A stretch of 12,993 nucleotides of DNA, taken from the NCBI GenBank assembly GCA_022451835.1, contig JAKUNX010000040.1, positions 1 through 12,993 on the forward strand, read 5' to 3'. Source of the stretch: Candidatus Poseidoniaceae archaeon. GTDB taxonomy: Archaea > Thermoplasmatota > Poseidoniia > Poseidoniales > Poseidoniaceae. A model generated the notes under the pieces. That model ran no database searches. It was not told the origin of the DNA and saw only the letters and a list, made by a program, of their open reading frames with translations. The first letter of the stretch is position 1. Each line of letters starts with the position of its first letter. This document shows positions 1 to 5,696 of the stretch, one piece after another. A program made the translations under genes and the position numbers.

Positions 1-688
1 CAAGTTCATTAATATCACATGATTCAATTAACTCTAAGCCACCTTCTCCACCAAACCTTGTACGGTATGATACCACTTCAGATCCATCTCTAGCAGTTAC
101 CATTCCATTGATCAATGACCACTGAAAACTCCAAGTACGATTCATCCCCTCACTACTTAAGAATTCAGTGTGAATATTTTCATCATGCCAACCACAGGTT
201 ACTGAGACTATGTTATCATGTCCTGAAGCAGATGAATTTAGTAACCTCATGTGTTCTAATCTTTCGCTCAATTCAGTATTTCTTACGTCTTTTTTGGGAG
301 TCCAATGAATACTATCCTCAATGATGGGAACTTCAGCCAACTTTATTGGGCGATCTTTTGGTGAACGCCTAGCGGCTACTGATTGTGCAAGTTTTAATGT
401 TGGATTCATCTGTTGTTCAAGAGAAGCAATATCTGTCGTAGAATGAACGCCCCATGCACCATCAGCAAGGACTCTAATCGTAGCACCAATTTCTTGCCCT
501 GGGATAGCTCTCTCTAACTTTCCGTCCCTCATAGCAACGGAATAGTCGGTATATGCTACGAGTCGAACTTCTGCATAACTTGCGCCATTGGATGTTACTT
601 TGTCCAAACTTTTGTTTATTTTATCGACATCTAAGTACCTATGACTTCGCCCAGTAATGTCAGAATCATTAGACTTTGCAATCACCAT
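1..688 (-). CDS. TldD/PmbA-family protein, N-terminal half (runs off left edge)
   Basis: Reading the minus strand from an ATG at 688 gives an open frame of 229 codons with no stop before the window edge. The next in-frame stop upstream of the start is at 725-727. The protein shows the N-terminal TldD/PmbA pattern: an AYAEVRL-like segment near residues 38-43 (here SYAEVRL), then a GKLERAIPGQ stretch (56-65), then a Gly-rich IGATIRVLADGAWG segment followed by STTD (67-85). TldD/TldE proteins form a heterodimeric metallopeptidase that degrades small peptides and matures some modified peptides. The family is usually about 440-480 residues, so roughly half is present. The HExxxH zinc motif of the active TldD subunit would lie beyond the edge, so active TldD cannot be told from the inactive PmbA/TldE partner. 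A GGGGTG sequence at 692-697 could serve as ribosome binding site for ATG 688 or for GTG 685. The gene follows the cgi121-like gene by 45 bases on the same strand, probably in one transcript. Confidence 0.8.
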   Translation of the reverse strand, partial: MVIAKSNDSDITGRSHRYLDVDKINKSLDKVTSNGASYAEVRLVAYTDYSVAMRDGKLERAIPGQEIGATIRVLADGAWGVHSTTDIASLEQQMNPTLKLAQSVAARRSPKDRPIKLAEVPIIEDSIHWTPKKDVRNTELSERLEHMRLLNSSASGHDNIVSVTCGWHDENIHTEFLSSEGMNRTWSFQWSLINGMVTARDGSEVVSYRTRFGGEGGLELIESCDINEL

Positions 689-733
689 ATACACCCCAAT
701 CGTTGGAAGTGTTTGAATACTTCTTTAGATTGC

Positions 734-1270
734 TTATGAATTCAAGTCAGAAGAAATAGTAAATCCAATGATGATATCTTCTGTTTTGTCATCAATAGTT
801 GCCACATCAATTCCTAATTTCAATAACCCTTCAAGCGTTATTTCTGGCTTTCCATCAGCGCGTGACATTCCTAAATCATCTACCAATGTGTTCAATGTTT
901 GGCTAGACTTTTCCAGATCAACTTTCGGATAAATTTCATCTTCTTTTATTTCGTAATCTGGTAAGTGAATAATCCAAGCCATTTTTTGCGTCAAACTAAT
1001 TCCAGCTTTTTTGAAGGCTTCAGATACATGATGAGTTCCCGCCATGTAACGCAAAAATTCTGCATCAATAGACCTAGCAAGAGCCCGATTTCTAATAAAT
1101 GAACGTTGAGATAATAACCATGCGGTCCACAATTGCTGCTCTGATTGAGCTGCATATTCAGCCAGTAATAACCAATTTTGACTAGGCCTTTTTTCTAAAA
1201 ATTGATCTATTAAATCATCTTTACAATTAGAGATATCTACCTTGAAACAAGGGAATTTCGGCATCTCCAT
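734..1270 (-). CDS. cgi121: Cgi121-like subunit of the KEOPS tRNA t6A complex
   Basis: This predicted 178-residue protein resembles Cgi121 (TPRKB/CGI-121), the KEOPS subunit that binds Bud32 and the tRNA 3' end during synthesis of t6A37 on ANN-decoding tRNAs. The signature is the helical segment WTAWLLSQRSF followed by SIDAEFLRYMAGTHHVSEAF and KKAGIS (about residues 48-92). This matches the family pattern of small residues, then EFLRYLAG, then QISEAI and AGI. The open frame extends upstream to an ATG at 1321, but that adds an unlikely hydrophobic leader overlapping the hel308 end. I choose ATG 1270 (MEMPKFP), 26 bases after the hel308 stop; ATG 1264 is also possible. No clear ribosome binding site is seen, so expression probably relies on cotranscription with hel308. 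Proximity of Cgi121 and Hel308 genes is, to my recollection, recurrent in archaea. The family call rests on motif resemblance only and sequence divergence is high. Confidence 0.7.
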   Translation of the reverse strand: MEMPKFPCFKVDISNCKDDLIDQFLEKRPSQNWLLLAEYAAQSEQQLWTAWLLSQRSFIRNRALARSIDAEFLRYMAGTHHVSEAFKKAGISLTQKMAWIIHLPDYEIKEDEIYPKVDLEKSSQTLNTLVDDLGMSRADGKPEITLEGLLKLGIDVATIDDKTEDIIIGFTISSDLNS

Positions 1271-1295
1271 GATTAATGCTAAAATTATTACTTTT

Positions 1296-3869
1296 TCAAT
1301 AATCCGCCTTATTTTCATCATCTAAAGGTATGTCGTCCTGCCTTAATTTAGATGGTTTTTTAGCCGACTTTGTTAATACTTTACTCACTTCAAGAATTAT
1401 TTTATCCAGTAATTGAGGACCCCAGCCTCTCATTTTCAAAACCTCTGAAATCTGTTTTCTAGTCATATTTGCAACATCATTTGGTGTCCTAATTCCCATT
1501 TTGGATAACTCTCTTGCTCTCATTCTTCCAACATTAGGAATATTCACCAAAGAGAGCAGATCTTCCTTACATCCGTGTCTAACCCTTAATCTTAGGACAT
1601 CTAGTAACTTAACTATCTCGGCAATCTCAATCATTTGTTCATCAGAAAAAACATCATCAGTCAAAATTATTTCTCTGGATGCATGTAGTAGCCATTCCAT
1701 TATATCTACACGATAATTTATATCTCCAGGATTTACATCTAACTCTTTCTCTATAGAACGTATGCCATCTTCTAAAGTCCACATTTCAACCATCCATGCT
1801 GATTTTACATTTGAAAGTAGCATCTCATCATAATTTGAATCTGACAATAACTCTTCCTCTACTGAATTTGTTTTTAGCCATAATTTTGAATTAACATCCA
1901 TATCTGAATTTTTTGCCCATAAGGACATAAAATCTGGTGTTGAAGTCGCTAAATGCAACAATCCAAAATTGGTCACAGGACCAATTTCCTTAACCATTCT
2001 TCTAACTGCTCTTCTCAATCCAGTTCTAATTACTGATGCTGAAAGAGGGTCTAAATACAACTGAGTTATTCTTTCACCCATAGCAGTTGCTTCATATTTC
2101 ATACCATCTGCATTTGATTCATGCCCTTGATGCCAAGCTCCTGAATTATTTAGATTAGAAGCCAAACTAAATCCAAATTCTGGCTTCATATGAGCGGATT
2201 TCCTAATTGGTAAATCCTTGGGAGAACTATCATAAAACTCAACTCCTGGAATATTTTTTGCTGCTGAAGCCCACAAAGGAATAGTATCATCCCAATCATC
2301 AGAATCATCAATGATTGAATCTGCACGCTTGTTAATATATTCCTCATCAAGACCTAATTTACGAATGAAGCGTTCTTGAATCAACCAATTTATTGTTTGA
2401 TCTATTTTTTCATTTAGAATCGGTTTGGGAGTTGAATAACCTAAAAATGTAGACTCTAGAAAATCACCAATTTCTCCCCTATGTTGAATTCCACCTGTAG
2501 AAATTATGGACAAAATATGAGTCCTAAGCGCAGGCTCGCCAGATAATTTTGATATTATCGGTTCTACCTCTCCGAAAAAATACTTTTCACTTACCATATC
2601 TGCTAATTCCCATCCATCTGTACCTTTGCACAACACCCATGCTTCACCGTAATCATCATAATTAGGGCGGCCTGCTCGACCTAACATTTGCCTAACTTCC
2701 ATAACTGGCAAAGGCCTACTCATACCATCATCCCATCGTTTAATATCTCTAACCAATACCCTTCTAGCTGGTAAATTTACTCCAGCTGCCAATGTAGGAG
2801 TCGCAGTTAGACAGGATATTCTGCCATCTTTGAATGCGCGTTCAATTGCTTTCCTTTGACCATGAGTTAATCCTGCGTGATGAAATGCTGTACCTCCTTT
2901 TAGACATTCAACTAATTTATCAGCCATTGCAGACTGACGTCCACCCTCTATAGAAGAGGCTAATGATTGTAAATCTTCTAGTTTTTCTGGATTGGTTTTT
3001 GATAATTTTTTAATTACTCTTTTGGACAATTTTAATGCTTCTGATTCTGCACTTTTTCTAGTTCCAACAAAAATCAATAATTGACCTTCTTCATCTATTG
3101 AATCATTCAATGCCACCCATGTTGGATGTGATTTAGGTCCTAGCAAATCTCTAGGAGGTTTTAATTCACTAGGTTGAGAAGATAGTGCTGATGATTGAAC
3201 CAATCTCGGTTCCAAATGCAGGTCATGAAAAGTGCTATACTCAAGGGCAACTGGTCGCCAATTAGACATAATCAATTCTGCGTTTAACCATGCTGCTAAA
3301 TCTTTACAATTTCCTACTGTTGCCGATAAAGCAATAATCTGAGCTGTAGGTTTTAGATATCTCAGTTTGGTAAGATTTATTTCCAAAGTTGGGCCTCTAT
3401 TTGAATCATTCATCAAATGGAATTCATCAGCTACAATTATTGAAACTCTTGACATTGTTTCAGAACGGTTTCTAATTATTGAATCTAATTTCTCAGAAGT
3501 ACAAACCAAAATATCACATTCATCGATTTTTTTTGCCTCTGAAGTTGAATCACCAATTCCAAGACCAATTGTTAGATTAAGGGCTTTACCTAATTGTGAT
3601 AATTCTTCATATTTTTCGCTAGCAAGTGCCTTCAATGGAACAATATATACTGCCTTAGAACCAACATCTTCAAGCAATAATTTTCGTAAAATAGCAATAT
3701 AGGCAATTAACGATTTACCACTTGCTGTCGGAATTGCAATCAATGCATTAATTCCCGAAAAAATTGGTTTCATTGACTCTGCTTGCGGTGGATGAAGTCT
3801 CTCTATACCCCATTCACTAACAAAAAATTGACCCACATTATCTGGCAGATCTAAGTCTATGATTGACAT
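1296..3869 (-). CDS. hel308: Hel308-type Ski2-family DNA helicase
   Basis: Superfamily 2 3'-5' DNA helicase acting at stalled or broken replication forks. All helicase motifs are visible. Numbering from the chosen start: Q-motif region LHPPQAES (25-32), Walker A AIPTASGKS (45-53), Ia VPLKALAS (77-84), motif II DEFH (148-151, where Hel308 usually has DEIH), motif III SAT (182-184), IV LLIFVGTRKSAES (264-276), V TATPTLAAGVNLPARR (355-370), VI QMLGRAGR (394-401). A winged-helix region and ratchet domain follow, with the landmark RITQLYLDPLSA near 600-611. A C-terminal helix-hairpin-helix domain spans about 774-824 (NIPNVGRMRARELSKMGI). The open frame extends to a TTG at 3911 with an in-frame ATG at 3884. 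ATG 3869 (MSIIDLDLPDNV) best matches the family N-terminus and gives 857 residues. That is long for Hel308 (usually about 700-750), mainly because of an acidic insertion described separately. It heads a minus-strand cluster with the cgi121-like and tldD-like genes. Confidence 0.92.
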   Translation of the reverse strand: MSIIDLDLPDNVGQFFVSEWGIERLHPPQAESMKPIFSGINALIAIPTASGKSLIAYIAILRKLLLEDVGSKAVYIVPLKALASEKYEELSQLGKALNLTIGLGIGDSTSEAKKIDECDILVCTSEKLDSIIRNRSETMSRVSIIVADEFHLMNDSNRGPTLEINLTKLRYLKPTAQIIALSATVGNCKDLAAWLNAELIMSNWRPVALEYSTFHDLHLEPRLVQSSALSSQPSELKPPRDLLGPKSHPTWVALNDSIDEEGQLLIFVGTRKSAESEALKLSKRVIKKLSKTNPEKLEDLQSLASSIEGGRQSAMADKLVECLKGGTAFHHAGLTHGQRKAIERAFKDGRISCLTATPTLAAGVNLPARRVLVRDIKRWDDGMSRPLPVMEVRQMLGRAGRPNYDDYGEAWVLCKGTDGWELADMVSEKYFFGEVEPIISKLSGEPALRTHILSIISTGGIQHRGEIGDFLESTFLGYSTPKPILNEKIDQTINWLIQERFIRKLGLDEEYINKRADSIIDDSDDWDDTIPLWASAAKNIPGVEFYDSSPKDLPIRKSAHMKPEFGFSLASNLNNSGAWHQGHESNADGMKYEATAMGERITQLYLDPLSASVIRTGLRRAVRRMVKEIGPVTNFGLLHLATSTPDFMSLWAKNSDMDVNSKLWLKTNSVEEELLSDSNYDEMLLSNVKSAWMVEMWTLEDGIRSIEKELDVNPGDINYRVDIMEWLLHASREIILTDDVFSDEQMIEIAEIVKLLDVLRLRVRHGCKEDLLSLVNIPNVGRMRARELSKMGIRTPNDVANMTRKQISEVLKMRGWGPQLLDKIILEVSKVLTKSAKKPSKLRQDDIPLDDENKADY

Positions 3870-3975
3870 TGTTTTGCCTGCCATGTAACGGGTGTGTTGC
3901 CAATAGTCCAAAAGGACAACGCTTGATAATTTGACTCCGACATCAATAAGACCTTTCGATTACTGCATTACCATC
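3870..3975. promoter_or_regulatory. Divergent intergenic region between hel308 and the TerB-like gene
   Basis: This spacer of about 106 bases must hold promoters for both hel308 (minus) and the TerB-like gene (plus), because the two are transcribed away from each other. A perfect small inverted repeat, GTCC-AAAA-GGAC, lies at 3906-3917 near its middle. AT-rich stretches around 3924-3932 (GATAATTTG) could serve as a TATA-like element, but none is a strong match to the archaeal box. No convincing Shine-Dalgarno sequence precedes either ATG, so leaderless or very short-leader mRNAs are plausible. The promoter role is inferred from layout. Confidence 0.4.
3906..3917. repeat. Small perfect inverted repeat in divergent promoter region
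   Basis: The sequence GTCC AAAA GGAC is a 4-base inverted repeat around four A residues, between two divergent genes. It could be half of an operator or simply chance. The short arms make it weak evidence by itself. Confidence 0.3.
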
Positions 3976-4599
3976 ATGAGCGACGACATGGATTCCATAG
4001 TCGAGGAAAGACTATCTGTTTTTGATGACGAACCAGACCTAAACGATTGGGTTGAGGTTATGTGTGGTGCTGCTATGGCAGTACTGGGAATTTTCCACTT
4101 GATTGAGCCCGGTGACCTAGTGGATGAAAACATCATGAGATGGTTTGCTGCAGCAGTTGTTGCTGCAGGAGCAGTTTGGGCTGGACACGGCCTTAAAGAC
4201 ATGGCAGTCAAGGAAGTAAGAAGATCAATCGCAATTTTAGAGATGTCTGAATCTATTGAATCTGGACCTAATCATGGACTGATTAGAGATGTTTTACTCA
4301 ATCCAGGTGCGTACAGAGACTTCTTACTAGAAGCATATGATTCCGCTTGGTCAGACGGCGTTATTACCGAAGAAGAATTGAATGAGCTTAAGTCATTCCA
4401 GACTGCACTTGGAATATCTGATGAAGAAGCAGCTGTAATGAATGTTGAGGCTGCAGTGAAGTCAGCTGCTAAAGATGGAGAGATATCTGAAGAAGAAAAG
4501 TCAATGATTACCAAGGCTGCTAAAGAAGCAGATATGGATGCGGAGGATGCAATTGAATCTGCTAAGAAAAAGGCTAAAAAAAGTAAATCAAAAAAGTAG
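3976..4599 (+). CDS. Two-TM protein with TerB-like repeats and lysine-rich tail
   Basis: I do not recognise this 207-residue protein as a named gene. From ATG 3976 it has an acidic N-terminus (1-24), then a hydrophobic segment at about 25-43 (WVEVMCGAAMAVLGIFHLI), a short acidic loop, and a second hydrophobic segment at about 53-71 (AAAVVAAGAVWAG). These probably form a membrane hairpin. The C-terminal half carries two related helical units with the pattern A..DG.I..EE, at about 124-133 (AWSDGVITEE) and 164-173 (SAAKDGEISE). The pattern resembles TerB/DjlA-type acidic helical domains, which are linked to metal or stress responses in other proteins. It ends with an 11-residue lysine-rich tail (197-207). 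A TTG upstream at 3931 extends the frame but matches nothing, so ATG is chosen. It is divergent from hel308 and converges with the sprT-like gene, its stop lying 2 bases from that gene's stop. The TerB assignment is tentative and function is unknown. Confidence 0.8.
   Translation: MSDDMDSIVEERLSVFDDEPDLNDWVEVMCGAAMAVLGIFHLIEPGDLVDENIMRWFAAAVVAAGAVWAGHGLKDMAVKEVRRSIAILEMSESIESGPNHGLIRDVLLNPGAYRDFLLEAYDSAWSDGVITEEELNELKSFQTALGISDEEAAVMNVEAAVKSAAKDGEISEEEKSMITKAAKEADMDAEDAIESAKKKAKKSKSKK
4567..4595 (-). terminator. Oligo-T terminator candidate for the thioesterase-sprT transcript
   Basis: Read on the minus strand just past the sprT-like stop at 4602, the DNA contains T-runs of 6, 3, 7 and 5 within 29 bases. 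No hairpin is needed, because archaeal RNA polymerase terminates at U-rich tracts. The tract is the reverse complement of the lysine codons of the TerB-like protein's tail, so one sequence appears to serve both as coding DNA and as terminator. Confidence 0.5.
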
Positions 4600-4601
4600 T
4601 C

Positions 4602-5135
4602 TCATTTTAATTTGACATCAACTAGAGTAGTCATACATTTTCTACACTTATATTTGCCATTACTAGGCTTTTTACGAGGAAATTCTGAATTACAATCATT
4701 ACAAATCCAAAGCCACTTTGCGGTTTTTCTTCGTAAAAATTCGGTAAATTTTGGTCCTATTTCTCCAGCATTGATGCCTGGCCAAGAATATTCTAATTTT
4801 CTAAACAATGAATCATGATGTCTAAATCCTAATGCATGAATAAATTCATGGTGTAAGACAAATGCTGCATAAGCATTCCATTGTGGATTTAATAATTCAG
4901 GATGAAGTTCGATTGAGTCTAGCGTTTCAAAACTTAATTCGCTTTCTTTTACTCCTTTTTGCCACTTTGTAACCCCATGTCTTTGCGTGGCGTTTTTTCT
5001 TAACACTCCAAGTTTGAGATTGTATAAAGCATCCAGTTCATGATCTTTCCATACATCCATATCTTGCATTATTTCAATTACCAGTATTCTCAAATTGTCG
5101 AGTTGAACTTTTTGAGAATTATTCGGTTTGACCAT
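4602..5135 (-). CDS. SprT-like zinc metalloprotease with C-terminal zinc ribbon
   Basis: A predicted 177-residue zinc protease. The catalytic motif HEFIHALGFRH (96-106) gives zinc ligands His96 and His100 and general base Glu97, with His106 (or His107) as likely third ligand. It is followed by HDSLF, comparable to the HG-x-x-F segment of SprT proteins. A zinc ribbon closes the protein: CNDC at 145-148 and CRKC at 164-167. The HExxH domain followed by a four-Cys ribbon is the SprT-like arrangement. Eukaryotic members (Spartan) cleave DNA-protein crosslinks; roles of archaeal members are little known. The spacing HExxHxxGxxH also fits the metzincin consensus, so the subclass is open. The start is ATG 5135, 4 bases after the thioesterase stop. 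An AGGTGG within the last codons of the upstream gene, about 10 bases before the ATG, is a possible ribosome binding site and implies translational coupling. No signal peptide is seen, so it is probably cytoplasmic. Confidence 0.82.
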   Translation of the reverse strand: MVKPNNSQKVQLDNLRILVIEIMQDMDVWKDHELDALYNLKLGVLRKNATQRHGVTKWQKGVKESELSFETLDSIELHPELLNPQWNAYAAFVLHHEFIHALGFRHHDSLFRKLEYSWPGINAGEIGPKFTEFLRRKTAKWLWICNDCNSEFPRKKPSNGKYKCRKCMTTLVDVKLK

Positions 5136-5139
5136 TTAT

Positions 5140-5607
5140 TCAATTCCACCTATGATAAGCCGGATGGCCTTCTTTTACTGCAACAAATAGTCCTTTACCA
5201 CTTGCACAAACCTTGCCATTTGCTTCCAATAATAAGTCAACTTTTACTTTGTCACCATCAATCTCTTCAATTTGACTTGTTATGATTAGTTTCTCACCCA
5301 GAGGAGTAGGTCTTCTCAAATTAACTGAATAAGATGCTGTTACTGTACAAGGTGGCTCTTCAAGATTATTATTATCCATCAATGCAATAGCTGCTGTCCA
5401 ATTCCCATGACAATCTAACAAAGTCCCTATTATTCCTCCATTAATCATTCCAGGAAATGCTTGATGAGACTCATTTGGAAGATATTCTAATAATAATCCG
5501 TTATCTATTCTGTGACTTTCAATTCTCAAGCCATCAAGGTTTGCTGGCCCACAACCAAAACATATTGAGTTTGGAGCGTATTCATGTTGAACGCATCTTT
5601 CTGCCAT
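5140..5607 (-). CDS. PaaI/THEM4-like hotdog-fold acyl-CoA thioesterase
   Basis: A 155-residue single hotdog domain. The N-terminal CFGCG motif (16-20), the PG.INGG loop (52-58) and IIGTLLDCHGNWTA (59-72, with candidate catalytic Asp65) are hallmarks of the PaaI/THEM4 branch of 4HBT thioesterases. The strand SYSVNLRRPTPLGEKL follows, then a C-terminal GKVCASGKGLFVAV strand. These enzymes hydrolyse acyl-CoA thioesters; the substrate cannot be read from the sequence. The length is normal for the family. The start is ATG 5607, and no Shine-Dalgarno sequence lies upstream, so the mRNA may be leaderless. It heads a two-gene unit with the sprT-like protease (4-base gap) and is divergent from the zinc deacylase gene across an 89-base region. 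An alternative is a hotdog protein with a non-CoA substrate. Confidence 0.87.
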   Translation of the reverse strand: MAERCVQHEYAPNSICFGCGPANLDGLRIESHRIDNGLLLEYLPNESHQAFPGMINGGIIGTLLDCHGNWTAAIALMDNNNLEEPPCTVTASYSVNLRRPTPLGEKLIITSQIEEIDGDKVKVDLLLEANGKVCASGKGLFVAVKEGHPAYHRWN

Positions 5608-5696
5608 AATACGTCTATTATGAGACTGTCTTTGTTACTTGCGATTAATTTTTCATCAATCGCATCATTCATTGATAAGGAGCCCTTCCCGAGTTC
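5608..5696. promoter_or_regulatory. Divergent intergenic region with overlapping inverted repeats
   Basis: This 89-base region separates the divergent thioesterase (minus) and deacylase (plus) genes and should contain both promoters. The AT-rich stretch ATTAATTTTT (5644-5653) is a candidate TATA region: it lies about 36-46 bases from the thioesterase ATG on one strand and about 45-53 from the deacylase ATG on the other. AAGGAG at 5677-5682 is 14 bases before the deacylase ATG, farther than ideal for a ribosome binding site. Two inverted repeats sit in the middle, noted separately. The promoter role is inferred from gene layout. Confidence 0.45.
5640..5664. repeat. 7-bp inverted repeat, candidate operator
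   Basis: TGCGATT at 5640-5646 and AATCGCA at 5658-5664 form a perfect 7-bp inverted repeat, with centres 18 bases apart. This spacing would put both half-sites on one face of the helix within two turns. A second repeat overlaps it: ATCAAT (5655-5660) with ATTGAT (5671-5676). The location between divergent genes fits a dimeric transcription regulator, but no regulator gene is nearby. Confidence 0.4.

Noticed and set aside
115..324. Plus-strand open frame of 69 codons
   Set aside because: It lies entirely opposite the TldD-like reading frame, which shows clear family signatures; the plus-strand product resembles nothing.
1271..1321. Longer start for the Cgi121-like protein (ATG 1321)
   Set aside because: It would overlap the hel308 end by 26 bases and add a hydrophobic leader absent from Cgi121 proteins; ATG 1270 gives a normal N-terminus.
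3870..3911. TTG or ATG starts upstream of the chosen hel308 start
   Set aside because: The extra 5-14 residues do not resemble the Hel308 N-terminus, and no ribosome binding site supports them.
4340..4500. EF-hand loops in the TerB-like protein
   Set aside because: The DG.I..EE segments lack acidic residues at loop positions 1 and 3, so calcium binding of EF-hand type is not supported; TerB-like helical repeats fit better.
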